Origin: Aricia agestis
Taxonomy: Eukaryota; Arthropoda; Insecta; Lepidoptera; Lycaenidae
Length of the DNA stretch: 64,000 bases
Reading direction: 5' to 3'
Assembly: GCF_905147365.1 (NCBI RefSeq)
Contig: NC_056407.1
Span: forward strand, 21,683,980 to 21,747,979
The notes under the pieces are model-generated. The model worked only from the letters and a program-made list of their open reading frames with translations. It had not been told where the DNA came from and ran no database searches. Below are positions 10,964 to 22,458 of the stretch, piece by piece. The position numbers were made by a program, and so were the translations under genes. Position 1 is the stretch's first letter. Every line of letters begins with the position of its first letter.

Positions 10964-11094
10964 TTCCCTCTTAAAAGGCCGGCAACGCACCTGCAGCTCT
11001 TCTAATGTTGCGAGTGTCCATGGGCGACGGGAGTTGTTTCTCTTCAGGCGACCCGTTTGCTCCTTTGACTCTTTATTTTATTTAAAAAAAAAAC
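10964..11094 (+). mobile_element. SINE (Metulj-like) 3' fragment in ABCG 3' UTR
   Basis: Starts within TATTCCCTCTTAAAAGGCCG and runs to the poly-A; head truncated. Confidence 0.8.
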
Positions 11095-12068
11095 CATCGC
11101 AAGTGCCATGACGAGCTTGTACTGCAATGCATTTTGACTAAGAACTCAGTTGGTGCTACTGCGATTGCCAAGATACCAAAAGCTAGGGATTAGTTTTGTT
11201 GATAGATAGATAGGTGCAAAGTTAGAGTGAGAAGTTAAACCTTTTACTAATAAAAATATTTATACAGCGAATAACTATACAAGGTCTGTTGTCTTCGTAT
11301 GGCACATCAAAAAAATCTAATAACAGACAACGACAAAAACACTAGTGGACCAAGAACGTGCGTACATATTTTTTTTAGTGGGAGGATTTTAAAAATAAAT
11401 TGTTGGAGTATTTGACGTGAGTTTTGTACCAAATTGGATGTTAGTTATTTAAATATTAGTGCTTAAAATATATTCCTTAGTGGATAGTTCAGTCGTTGAG
11501 CCTTCTGTGATAGAAAATTATAAAGATAAAAGGATTCAATTTTACGTGTTGGGGTTACGCGCTTAGATAAAAGTGTGGCATATCCCTCATAATTATTATG
11601 CAAAATTTCTAAAACCGGTATTTTTATTGTTATATATTTATATATACGTATGTCTAACTTTACTAGCAACTGAAAACACACTGCAGTCGGCAGCTAATAA
11701 TTAAAACGACTTATTATTATTGTTTTTAACCCTGGTAAACTTAGTATGTGCGATCATCCCAAATTTTTAGACTACTAATCTTATGTGAGCAGCCTATTTT
11801 ATAAGTATTTCCATTTAGGTTATTAGGTTTTAGGTGTTAGTCTTTGATATATACTTTTACCCATTACGAGTATAACGTACTATGTGCTTAATATCATGGC
11901 TACTATAAAATTTTAAGTAAGTACTTTTAACGAAAAGTACAATTATATTTTGATTGCTTATTTAGATATCATTGCCATTAAAATGTATGTCTACTAATGT
12001 TGATATTTGATATTATTATAGCTTTAATCTAAAGTCTTTAGATGAAGCATGTATAATGCTGGGCGACT

Positions 12069-12165
12069 TAGGATCAGCTCACACTGTTTCTACCGAAACA
12101 AAAATCTACATTACTGTATGACATATCGTCTTCTGTAGTTTCGGTGTAAGCTGACTCTAAAATAT
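12069..12165. repeat. Weak inverted repeat, possible MITE remnant
   Basis: GGATCAGCTCACACTGTTTC and GTTTCGGTGTAAGCTGACTC are imperfect inverses. No second copy. Confidence 0.3.
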
Positions 12166-12605
12166 AATTATTCATAGTTCCTTTTGTGTATGATGATTTG
12201 TTTATAATTTTAAATAATGGACGAATGTTACTTACTAGGCAGTTGAGGGGTTTTAGTGTTCAAAATATTAGTCATTTTTTAATGTTTTAAGTATAAGAAA
12301 GCAGCTTGTGAAGTAAACAAATATTTTAAGCTTAAATTTTAAGCCAAGCTTAATCTATGATTTCCAAGCTGCTTGCCAAACATGTGCAATTGTGCAGGCC
12401 TCTTTCAAGACTGAAAGAGGCACAAGACTTCATATAAAATTTCAGTTCTTAAGAAATTCTGTGCCTTGATATTTTGTGTATATTATAAGTTTGTCAGGTG
12501 AGGTCAACAAGTGAGTGCATCCCCTACATACAGGGTAATTTAGTACCTACCAGTAATGTAGGAGTAGTGTACACAAGTTTTTGTGTTAGATTTAATTACG
12601 ATTTA

Positions 12606-12611
12606 AATAAA
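12606..12611 (+). terminator. Candidate poly(A) signal of the ABCG gene
   Basis: AATAAA with a downstream GT-rich tract. Inferred from sequence alone. Confidence 0.4.
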
Positions 12612-12630
12612 TTATAATATACTATACGAA

Positions 12631-14200
12631 CAACAAGACAAAAAGGTGTTTTTTATTTAAAATTGAGATTGTTTGTGACTTTATATAGTAATCGATATAT
12701 TTATAAAAAAATGTTTAATACACAGAAGTTAACAAGGCAGTTCGTTCCAAGGAAACTCTATTACAGCGAGTGCCAAGTTAATTTGTGTCTGTTGTGTATC
12801 CTATGCCTAATCTCTAAGGTTGTCGGAAAAGTTGACAGAAGTTTATCTATTCGGGAGCGTTTTGATTGGTCGGTATTTTGACGTTTGCAAATTAAGCAAA
12901 AGCGCTAGAGAATGGACAAACTTATGTAAAAAAAACCTTAGAAGCCGGGCTTTAGTCGGTTATATTTATCGTATATATCATAAACTGCAGGGTCATAGAA
13001 AATTGTAGCATTTAACCATAAACGATTGCTCAAGTAAATTATAACAAGGTGTATAGAATGGTTTCGTAGGTTTTTACATTTTATGAGTACATTGAGGTAC
13101 TGTATTTATACTTTTGAAAGACAATTTTTAAATAAAAAGAAATATAATTACTTAGATTTGGTATTTTATTTTATAGAGCCCAAAATTTTAGACGGAAAGC
13201 CACCAACAGACAACTTATAAAGTATCCCCATAAATCCGAACCAGCAAAATTTACTAAAGCTTTATAATAATTTGCCTCCGCCACAGACATAGATCAAGAT
13301 AGATGCCGCATGTCGCTCCATTTGTATGAAAACGAGCGTGCCACTTTTCTATAGCTACTGTGACGTACTGATGATAAGAAAAGTGCCCATTATCTAGGCC
13401 AACGTTTCTTTTTGAATTTCTACAGCTCAATACGGCACTTTTAGGCATTTAGGCATCATAATATTAATACGCGAACGAAAAACTTTGTAACCCTTTTTAC
13501 GAAAAATGGGGAAACGTAGGTGCATGAAATTTTGCACAGTTATAGTTTATATGGTGAAGGAGTGTATCGAACTAATCTTATTTTGAAATTATGCTTTTAT
13601 CATACATTTTTTTAACAAATAAAACATTACACACACTACAACACACACACATGAGAAATGACAGATTTTTGAGTGACAAGCCTATACATATGAATTATAC
13701 TCTTTTATTTATGGTTGAAGTCTGTTGACAACAAGTTGACAAATTGAAAATGGATTATTGTTTTTTTTATTGAATCTAAGATACTATTAGACAATTCTTA
13801 CACGGCCAGTCTGAGATCAGCTAAGTCCCAGAGACAAGAGTTGAAAAAAAATTTATAAAAGGATAAAGTCAATATTTTTTTCAAAATACAGGTAGTAGTC
13901 CTAATGTCGTTGAAACTAAGGTCGAATTTCGACCACTGGGCGATCTCTAGTTTTTAAAATTCCGATTGACGTCCGATTCCGATAGCAGACTAAAGAACAG
14001 ACTTTCGAAAGGCGAGCATTGCTCGTCGTTTGGGAGCGCGATATGGCACGCGAAGTACATACACATGCGGTATCTATCACGATATATGTCTGTGGCCTCA
14101 GCATTTTTGTAGCAGCATTCGATTAGCACGCGGCAACCGTATACGCTGCTGAAATTTTTGCGGGTCATAGTTTAATAACAGACCACAATACTATAGGCTA
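12631..14200. other. Intergenic, mostly unassigned
   Basis: Reading frames here are short and have no recognisable domain. The 13493-13750 stretch (GGGGAAACGTAGGTGCATGA) looks like old repeat sequence, but no family could be named. Confidence 0.4.
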
Positions 14201-14202
14201 TA

Positions 14203-14424
14203 GCTCGACAAGGCTTTAAGCGCCTGATACACGGTTTAAAACGGCGGTTTAAAACTGAAGTTTGAAACCGTGTATCAGGCGCTTTAAATGAACGTGGGTG
14301 ACATTGATGGGAGCGCTGCTGGTAAAGGAGAACTGTAAAACACATATCAAAAATACGTTTTTGTATTATAGAAGCGTTTAGTTCCTTTTCTCGCCACGTT
14401 CATATAAAGCCTTGTCGAACTGTA
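14203..14424. mobile_element. MITE family 4, copy with a nested micro-MITE
   Basis: Inverted ends TAGCTCGACAAGGCTTTAA and the complement of AAAGCCTTGTCGAACTGTA. Shares GTAAAGGAGAACTGT with the copy at 40031-40163, in the opposite internal orientation. Its left arm is split at TTTAA by 14220-14282. Confidence 0.8.
14220..14282. mobile_element. 63-bp micro-MITE inside MITE family 4
   Basis: Inverted ends GCGCCTGATACACGGTTT / AAACCGTGTATCAGGCGC. Flanked on both sides by TTTAA, which occurs once at the matching place in the empty copy (40044-40055). TSD of TTAA or TTTAA. Confidence 0.8.
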
Positions 14425-14454
14425 TATAGTATGCTAAGGCATATCTGACAGATA

Positions 14455-14565
14455 ATGTAACAGACAGAAAAATTACAAAATAGACGCGATCAATAGCTTT
14501 AGTGCATTTGTAACAGACAGAAAAATGACAAAATAGACGCGACATAACCGAATAGCTTTAGCTAA
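14455..14565. repeat. Tandem duplication, about 55-bp unit x2
   Basis: TGTAACAGACAGAAAAAT.ACAAAATAGACGCGA...ATAGCTTTAG twice with small differences. Confidence 0.85.
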
Positions 14566-14621
14566 ACGTATAAATGCTCCATTACAGTCTATTATATCGG
14601 CCGCACTCAGAGACATTATGA

Positions 14622-14806
14622 GCTTGTTCAGACAAAGCAGGAACCGCGCGGTTTGGACCCGTGCGATTTAACAGTTAAAACGCACGGGTCCAAACGGTGC
14701 GAGCAGTTAAAATTGAACCGCTCGCAGCTTATTTCAAAGGCGTTGTATTACAGCGTTCCGGTTTCTGAACGGGAACCACGCGGTTCTCGCTGTGTCTGAA
14801 CAAGCA
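14622..14806. mobile_element. MITE with TIR GCTTGTTCAGACA
   Basis: GCTTGTTCAGACAAAGCAGG at left and GCTGTGTCTGAACAAGC at right are inverted; inside is a second hairpin (GGACCCGTGCG / CGCACGGGTCC). Confidence 0.75.
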
Positions 14807-14819
14807 CTTAACGATGATA

Positions 14820-14963
14820 AAGCTTAGGCCAAGCCTACGCGACCAGGCGACTGCGAAGCGGAGCGTCAAGTTGTCAAATGTGTTTTTTGTATACAAAACA
14901 CACATTTGACAACTTGACGCTCCGCTTCGCAGTCGCCTGGTCGCGTAGGTTTGGCCTAAGCTT
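14820..14963. repeat. 144-bp near-perfect palindrome
   Basis: Symmetric about 14891/14892 (centre GTATAC) from AAGCTT to AAGCTT. Only two mismatched pairs were found by eye. There is no loop. Probably a MITE made only of its terminal repeats. Confidence 0.92.
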
Positions 14964-15894
14964 AAGGCGAGGATAAACCCCAATTTGTTATTCCGTGACT
15001 CCCGGTTTACCTAGTTCCAATATAATAACGAAGTGTTAAAAAATATGATATATAAAGCACAATATTCAAATTACCTTAAACCATAAACATTTGAATAAAA
15101 CGTAATACTTTGGCTGTAATTAATTTACAAACTTACCTCCGAAAAAACTCTATTTCATCGAAATATAAGTATTAACTAGGATAATTGTACATTTTATTTG
15201 AATAAATTGTTAGTAAATCTATATTAAAAATTCTTTAACCGAACAATTTTGTTTCTTAATATTTATTTCCAAAGATATTTAAAAAAAACATGAAAAATAG
15301 AGAAGATCCGCCCGAGAACCTGTAGTTTTATGCTAAGCTAAAATGAATCTTATTGCGATGCGTATACGCTTGGTCTTTGGTTGTGTGCAAGGTTATCGAT
15401 TTTGATTGAGATTAATCCCCGCCTTAATAACTCCAATTTAATGAAGAATTTGACAGATAATGTATGGGGTTTATGTCGAAATCTTCATACTTATTTTAAT
15501 TACAGTTATGTAATGAATATGCGCCTCTGAAGGCGGCAGTAAGAATTAAGAATGTCAGTGGAATCTAGTGTCATCCAGTGCTGATGTACGTCATCGCCAG
15601 TTCAAGATTATTATTTATTAATTATCCGTAATGGACGATAACTGTGACATTACACTTGTGACCCGGAATCACACACACACACACAGACCACATACACACA
15701 CATATTTAATTGAGTGTATGCACAATTGCATACAATTATACAAATACACAATATACACGTACGGAGAAATTTCAACAGAACTTGGGATTATCGCTTATAA
15801 TGCACAACTCACACTATCCGGAATCTACATCGTTAGCAATAGCATAATAATTAATGAGAATAATTACGTTATATTTAATTGAAATAATTTTAAC
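14964..15894. other. Intergenic; (CA)n microsatellite near 15671
   Basis: A CA run lies at about 15671-15704. Otherwise nothing recognised. Confidence 0.5.
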
Positions 15895-16699
15895 GATTAA
15901 GGACGCTATCACATTTTTTCACAAATATCAGCGACTTTCAGGTACCATTTTAAAGAATTAGGAGTCACACTGCGAGGATATTTTGGTTTCAAATGAAAGA
16001 TAATATATTTATTTCCACGTCTACACCATAAAAATGTCATAGCCGCATACGAAATTTTCACAAAATACGTTTTAACCATCACAATAATCGCAAAAGATTT
16101 AAAAAATGGGGTTTGATTAGGTACCATTATAGCTACTTAAATACACTGAACTAAGGAAAATAAATATAAAAAAAATGTTGCTTATTTGGTCCCCTGTACG
16201 AATAGCTAAATATTTTATATAAAAATAAATAACATTTCCATTTATAAGATTATTATTTTTTAACAAAAAATTGAACTCGACTTCCAAGGAAAAAACAATA
16301 TTCTTAAAATGACCTAAAAATTATGAAATAATTCTTATTCTTCATTACGTCGTTGCAAAGATAAAATCTCTCATGTGACAATTTTAAGTTTTCGAGAAAA
16401 ACGATAAAAACTGTCTACTGAAAAAAAATGTTAGAAGATTTGTAATTTTTTTAATGCAGATATATTTAGCATTTACAAATGGATATTTGTGGATATAATT
16501 ATCAGTAATAAATGTTTAGAAAAGCCTGAAAAGTATTTTTTTAACGATTCCGCTGCACATAAGAGATGTTAGCTGCTAAATTTTGTTACATAAGAGATAT
16601 TCTGCATTATTTCTTTGTGTTTTCTTTTTGCAACTAAGATATTTTAACCATTCATAGAACTTAATAAATTAAAAATAATCAGCCAAATAATTTGGTGAG

Positions 16700-16830
16700 T
16701 GGTGACTAGTAGCTTTTCACTCTGGTAAGGTGGTCCACTCATCATTAAGGCGCAACTTATAAAGCACAGAACCATCTGGCGTATATTTCAGCCCTCTTAT
16801 GTCTACCATGACTGGATCTCCTTTTTTTGC
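16700..16830 (-). pseudogene. DUF7869-like transposon protein, C-terminal fragment
   Basis: Minus-strand translation gives KKGDPVMVDIRGLKYTPDGS then VLYKLRLNDEWTTLPE. The pattern of RxLKYxPDGxxxYKLxxxDEW matches the usual C-terminus of the same family as fragment 1, in the right order on the same strand. About 490 bp of other sequence separates them. Confidence 0.6.
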
Positions 16831-17323
16831 CGGGACGTATAGATTTTAAGTTTGTTTGGAGTTCTTCGTAATTAAGAAAGAACTGATTTAACACAGTGCC
16901 GGTCCTAGCCAAATCTTTAGGCGGTGCGAAAACTAAAAGTGGCGCCCTTCTACATAAAAAAATTGCGTGTCTCAGGTGGCTCAGGTGGTGCTGCTTATAG
17001 AAACGTTAGGGCTGCGGATCGCAGTCGAAACGACGTAGGCCAAGTATTTGGACCTTCAAAGCGCCGCCTTTGCGGCAGCATTACTGCACATCGCAGGGAT
17101 ATGAAGGAGAGTGTGCTAACCCAATGGCGCCAACAGGTACTTGTCATTACATTACGTACCTGGCAAGACCACATGACCTTCCCAACTGCCAGCCGCCGAT
17201 CTGGTCGATACTACAACAGAGGATCAGACATTCGAGGGACGCCTTTACCTTTAGTCATTACCTGCACCATACGGGCAGGAGGAAACCATCGCCTAGGTAT
17301 CCACTACAGTGAGGAAGAGGATG

Positions 17324-17602
17324 TTAAATTTTAACATCGAACGGGTATTTTGGTCGAGCTTGCTGCATTCGATACACGTAATCACTAGGCGCGTAAATAG
17401 GAGGTTTGATGTACTGTTCAATAGTTGAATGGACACTGTCCACTTCCATCATCGTATGACCTTTTTCTAAATACAACTGCTCAATTACAATGAAAGAAAT
17501 AACGGTAGATATTTCCACGCGGGCAAGAATTAAAATTTGTCGACGAGTATAATATCTACTTGGGCCAGTCTCCTTTAACAAAAGACTAGGAAAGGAAGTC
17601 AA
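17324..17602 (-). pseudogene. DUF7869-like transposon protein, fragment 1
   Basis: Open for 92 codons. Contains IVIEQLYLEKGHTMMEVDSV HSTIE (two adjacent pieces) and APSDYVYRMQQARPKYPFDV. The YLEKGHTxMExDSVHSxIE motif is characteristic of large families of uncharacterised insect proteins that I recall as carrying DUF7869. The CDGC..QN region normally upstream is missing here. Function unknown; the family appears to be mobile. No intact start, so a relic. Confidence 0.6.
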
Positions 17603-18025
17603 TCGTCGAATTTAAAACGCCTAGAAGAGCTACTGGTCCATGAAGACGCTGATGAGGGGAGATTTGCCAATCACCCTGAAACGCAGACTCGTCGACATGA
17701 CGTGTATTCTGCCCATCCTAACCTACGGTGCTCAGACCTGGTCATTGACCGAGTCGCAAAGGTTCCAGCTCGGGGTTAGTCAAAGAGCATGTTAGGTGTA
17801 TAAGACTAGCTGACCGAATAAAAAACAGCACGCTGCGCTCTAAAACAGGTGTTAAAGACGTCGCGCATGAAAGCTGCAAAATTCAAGAGGGACTGAAATG
17901 GTTCCAAAGGACTGAAATGGCGAGATGAACTGGATGCCTACAAACCAGGCTGACCTGCGGTGGCGTTTGAGCGAGACAGGTGGCAGACCTTGGGGGAGGC
18001 CTTTGCCTAGCAGTGGGATAGCACT
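17600..18025 (+). mobile_element. RTE-clade LINE fragment (end of reverse transcriptase ORF)
   Basis: Translates to MKTLMRGDLPITLKRRLVDM, ILPILTYGAQTWSLTESQRF, RLADRIKNSTLRSKTGV, WRDELDAY and AFERDRWQTLGEAFA, with frameshifts between blocks. The LTYGAQTWSLT and WQTLGEA blocks mark the C-terminal part of RTE ORFs. Only the 3' end is present. Confidence 0.8.
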
Positions 18026-18521
18026 GAAGGTGGCCTCGAACTAGTAGTGATGTGATCACAGGGTGTGATGCATTTGTTTTCGTTCCGTCTCACTTCCAAT
18101 GCGTCGATGAATTATTTCGCTTTCTGTCTAAAAAAGGCACGAAATCTATGCGTACTAAGATCACATAACTTCACATATAAGATCAGTAACTTGCAACAAT
18201 TTGAATAAAAACGGTGAGTGAAACCTCAGTGTCATCTGAATCATCTGTCTGAAGCACATAAGAGATTTTGTGTTGTAACTTGTAAGTCACTTTCAACAAT
18301 TTGAATAATATTGGTCAGTGAATATCCTCTTATGTGTCATCTCAGTCACATGAGAGATTTTGCTATACATATTATGCACGCTCACACATAGGATATTTTA
18401 AAAAAGAGTTCTAGCTAAGACAATTGTCTATATATGAACATAAGAGTTTTTGTAGTGGATATCTCTTGAAATTCTGAATACAAAAATGCAAAATGCAAGA
18501 GGTTTTATCTTTGCAACGACG

Positions 18522-18720
18522 ATTAGTGCCTCTTTCAAAATTCGACTAAATCTCAACGAATTCTGTACTCAATTTTCATTCTTTTGAAGTCGGTACCAGC
18601 CCAGAACTGAGATACTTGACATAGAACTTAGGTCTTAGCCTGTACCGACTTCAAAAGAATGAAAATTGAGTACTTACAGAATTCGTTGAGATTTAGTCGA
18701 ATTTTAAAAAAGGCACTAAT
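18522..18720. repeat. Inverted repeat, about 76-bp arms
   Basis: 18522-18597 (ATTAGTGCC...GTCGGTAC) against 18642-18720, spaced by 44 bases; a few indels. Confidence 0.85.
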
Positions 18721-18729
18721 GAAGAATCA

Positions 18730-18890
18730 GATCGCCACTTTCGTGAACATGGTACCAACCCTGTACAACAACAAAAGAATCATGAAAACCGGTCCACAAA
18801 CGGCGAAGTTATGGTTGAACATACAAAAAAATATATAAACAGACGAACATAATATAACCTCCTCCTTTTTGGAAGTCGGTTAAAAAATAA
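18730..18890 (-). repeat. Interspersed repeat with ACCGACTTCCAAAAAGGAGG end
   Basis: Plus strand ends CCTCCTTTTTGGAAGTCGGT. Related copies: 26262-27330, 29470-29515, 45400-45430, 51528-52020 and 53160-53215. Confidence 0.7.
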
Positions 18891-19309
18891 GAAACGCTCT
18901 CAAATTTATAAATACATTTTCGCCCTATCAAGAACGCGGCGAGCGTCGTAACCGCCACTGTACAAGATGCGCTGATATTGAATATTATTTTAATGTGCCT
19001 AAGGTCGATATTCGTACTGAACTGCTAATTTTTGTAATAATTTTTGTGATAGCGTCCTTAATCATTATTTTTAAACGTGCAAAAATCCACAGTCCATTTG
19101 CGAATGTCCCGCACTAGAAACGAATATCTGTGTTAATGGAGACTGCATAACTTTAACATCTGTATTCATAAATAAACAATGTTGATATTTTTATAAGTAA
19201 GGGCAGTGAATCTACAAAACTATTGTGCTTTTCTATAATAAAAAAACACACTTTGTATTCAGTTAGCCTTGTTTGTCAGGACTGTTTTCTTGCCAATATT
19301 CGAAACCTA

Positions 19310-19472
19310 TGGACGCTTCACACCACGTCAGTGTGGCCCTGTCCTAAATACCTGAAGGACTTGTGTTACGGGTACGAGACAACGTTTGAAAACTTTTGTT
19401 CCGTCGGTGGGACTCAAACCCGCTACAGGGCTTGAGCTGCCACACGCTCAACTATTGAGCCACACAGGTTAT
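19310..19472 (-). mobile_element. tRNA-derived SINE with box A and box B
   Basis: On the minus strand the head reads GTGGCTCAATAGTTGAG (box A region) and GGGTTTGAGTCCCACC (box B) at tRNA-like spacing, then GACGGAACAAAAGTTTTC and the ACCCGTAACACAAGTCC body. The middle of the body is deleted. The most complete tRNA head of the four copies. Confidence 0.8.
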
Positions 19473-20266
19473 AACTAGACTATTGATCATGCATTAACCC
19501 ATATTTTTCTCCGTGATAAATGACGTCAATGGGTTATCTCTCTCCAGCGGTTCAAGAAGGGTTGTGATAGAGAAATAATTGGGGTAGAGGTTACACTTGT
19601 TTAATATAACAACCTACATGTTTATTGTTTACCTAGGAATTCTAATGACCATATAACTAATAAAAATGTTATTAAAACAATATATTGTTGTGTGAGTAAC
19701 ATGTTTACCTTGCCATTATTTACCTTAGTTTACATTAGTGGAAGTGAACATCTTATTGCGATACAAAGTAATACTTAACTCCTGTCCCGTTATCGATTTT
19801 ATATCTTTGTCGATTTTTATCAAAATAAATAATCCAGTTCTTTTATTGCATATCTAACACAAAACAACACACGAATAATTTCTATTTCCCCATCACAGTT
19901 TTGGGCATTTATAAAATATATAGCAGAATTACTCATACGTTAAAGAAATCTTATTTCAGTATTCTAGTTTACAGCTCCAAGAAAGTTAAAGCCTACGAAT
20001 AAGAAAAATAATGATGCAATAATACAATAAATATTATTGCAAGGGTAAATAAAGTGAGTAAATAATGGCATTGGCACTGTTTGCGTTTGACGGACTTTGT
20101 ACAGAAATGGGCAGCTGTAGGCAGTGGCCCCAGACGCGTAGCGCTACGAATAAGGAAAATGGTGCGACGGCGTAGAGGCACTACGAACTTTTATATTATA
20201 TTTTTACCGAAATCGGAATGAAATGATTTTGTCATAATTATGTTTGGTATAAGTATGTTTCTTTTT
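19473..20266. other. Unassigned intergenic sequence
   Basis: Nothing recognised. Confidence 0.4.
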
Positions 20267-20480
20267 AGGGTTCCGTAGCCAAATGGCAAAAAACCGAACC
20301 CTTATAGATTCGTCGTGTCTGTCTTTCTGTCTGTCCGTATGTCACAACCACTTTTCTCCGAAACTATACGAGCTATACTATTGAAACTTGGTTAGTAGTA
20401 TATGTAGTCTGTGAACCGCATTAAGATTTTTATATAAAAATGAAAAAAATATAAAAATTTTTAGGGTTAGCCATAGGTAC
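20267..20480 (+). mobile_element. MINE-2-like MITE with (GTCT)n, diverged
   Basis: AGGGTTCCGTAGCCAAATGG, a hairpin with CCGAACCCTTATAG, then a GTCT run. MINE-2 is described as carrying a 5' AGGGTTCCGTA element and a hitchhiking (GTCY)n. Confidence 0.7.
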
Positions 20481-20717
20481 AACTGAAACAATTTCGTATA
20501 CGCTTAAGCTACAGTTTATTTTAATTGGGTTTCCAAGATTCTATTTTGGTAAGAATTTATAGGCATACTATCTACTTTTGCGGGGAATTTTTTCAATTTG
20601 CAGATATAAAAATTTTAGTCGTATGTAATGCCTAGTCACATAATAAAATTAAACAGATCATTAATAAGATATTTTTAAATCATAATAAAAACTGTTATAG
20701 TCGTATTAAACGTGTAC

Positions 20718-20922
20718 TGCGGGGCTAAAATGGTCACATTTAGCAATTCCTCTCAATCAATTCAGCAAATGAATTGTCAAAACTGTCAAACTGACAAATG
20801 TCAAATTAGTACGAATTACTAGATATGAATTGCAAGCAGACTTGCAATTTGCGATTTTAAAAGAATGAATCATAACATGATTCATAATGTGATTCTTCAA
20901 AGCGACCATTTTAGCCCCGCAG
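20718..20922. mobile_element. MITE with TIR CTGCGGGGCTAAAATGG
   Basis: CTGCGGGGCTAAAATGGTC at left, GACCATTTTAGCCCCGCAG at right: exact 17-19 bp inverted ends. Confidence 0.8.
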
Positions 20923-20924
20923 AA

Positions 20925-21792
20925 AGATCTAAGGTGGAGCTTATTACATAATATTTTCTAGAAGCTATTACATCTGGGAACACGGCAGTGCTCCAGCCAA
21001 TTTTTTTAGCAAAGGCACGGCCGTAGCATACTTTTCTCGATGCGGTTCGCGGCTTTTTCACACCCCCTTTATCTTCGATGTTAACAAAGCTAGGAATTTA
21101 GAATTTCGGTCACTAGGAGCAAGTATTAAAACTAGATTAACCTCCAAATTACATAACATTTCGATAAATACTTTAATAGTTACGGATGATCAAAGTTACT
21201 ACATTTTGTCACTCACTGACTGACAGATCATCAAAACTCTAAGGTACTTCTAGCAGACTTAGAACCTTGAAATTTGGCAACAAGGTAGGTCTAATAAGAG
21301 AAATAATCAGCGACTGATTGGATTTATTGGGTACCATCGTCCACATGCGTCGTTACATACTAAAAAACACTTTACGCTTGCCGTTTGTGTGTGTATGAAC
21401 TACCCCAAATATGAAGTTTTATACTTATTTGATTTTCTTGTGCTCATTGCCGAGCCACTATAATAATTATAAAATAAAGAAAACTATTGATAAATTCACT
21501 GAATGTTGATTTAAATTACAAAATAAGTTAAAGGCTTGGCTTGAATGTGATCTGAAAACTTTTTACGATTGATATATTGCATGGCTATGCAATATTTTGC
21601 TTGGCTCCTTTTTACATTTAATGTTTTGGTGGGATTTATTATTATTCATATGCAATTAACAATAATTATTGTATCCGTTACTAGTAAGTTTCGGGAATAG
21701 AAGATAAAAGAGTACAAATGTGTGGACATAACAACAACACAATATCGTAGTAGGTAACTATTTTTTAATCTGTACTCTTTGTACTCTTTCTT
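20925..21792. other. Unassigned intergenic sequence
   Basis: Nothing recognised. Confidence 0.4.
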
Positions 21793-22008
21793 CACATACG
21801 GTTTTGCTCGATCGAGCAATAACGTCGAGCAAGACCCGCGGCTCGGGACTTCGTCCACACATTCAGCATTGCTCGATATTTTATCCTAAATTGACATATT
21901 TAATTCCATCAAACCGGCTCGATGCGAGCTTTCGAGCTGTCAGTTTTGCGGTCCACACAGTAATTATTACTTGATTTGGAGTAAAACTATCAAGCAAAAC
22001 CGCATGTG
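21793..22008. mobile_element. MITE with TIR CACATACGGTTTTGCT
   Basis: CACATACGGTTTTGCTCGAT and ATCAAGCAAAACCGCATGTG are inverted with few mismatches. Confidence 0.75.
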
Positions 22009-22458
22009 AGTACTTAGCATTATAGTGTCATGTGACGATTCATATTTCCCAGAAGCTCGGAATGAGGAAAGGCAGATAAATAAATAAAACCCAATAAATA
22101 AATATTTTGCTTTATCTATTGAGAGTTGAGATAGTTTGTCTTATTGAGAGCGACCTTAAACTCTAAAGGTGCTTTCTTCACAATGGACCATGCTGACCCA
22201 CTACAAGTCATACACCATTACCAGTAGACGGGGTAATGGTGTTTGATGGAGGACGATGGATAGTGGATTGCCAGGCAGTAATGAGCATGCGATTCTTCCG
22301 TATTTAAAGTCACTTGGATCGCAAACTGTCTTACTCAAACACAAATGCTATCTCTGGGATGACTCGTTTTGCGGTAGAAGCGATATATTCGAGGAATGAG
22401 AATCAGTCCCTAACTCTCACGGTGGTACAAAATCCCAGGTATCAGGATTGAGGATCGT

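Larger units (their letters stand above)
10816..12630 (+). other. Probable 3' UTR of the ABCG gene
   Basis: No coding sequence follows the stop. AATAAA hexamers occur at 11249-11254 and 12606-12611. The second is followed within 30-50 bases by a GT/T-rich tract (GGTGTTTTTTATTT, about 12645), which fits a real cleavage site, so the 3' UTR could be 1.8 kb. It contains a SINE fragment (10964-11094). Cleavage at the first signal is equally possible. Confidence 0.45.
15895..19064 (-). mobile_element. Decayed 3.2-kb TIR transposon with DUF7869-like coding remnants
   Basis: Outer inverted ends ATTAAGGACGCTATCACA (15896-) and TGTGATAGCGTCCTTAAT (-19063). Subterminal sequence is also inverted (GTCGTTGCAAAGATAAAA near 16347 against 18503-18522). 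Minus-strand protein remnants lie at 17602-17324 and about 16830-16700. It contains an RTE fragment (17600-18025) and a block at 16900-17300 that separates the two protein pieces. Flanking TSD not clear. Confidence 0.6.

Noticed and set aside
16924..17334. 136-codon plus-strand frame
   Set aside because: No recognisable domain, no initiation context, and it lies in a block that separates two fragments of a decayed minus-strand transposon protein. Treated as repeat DNA.
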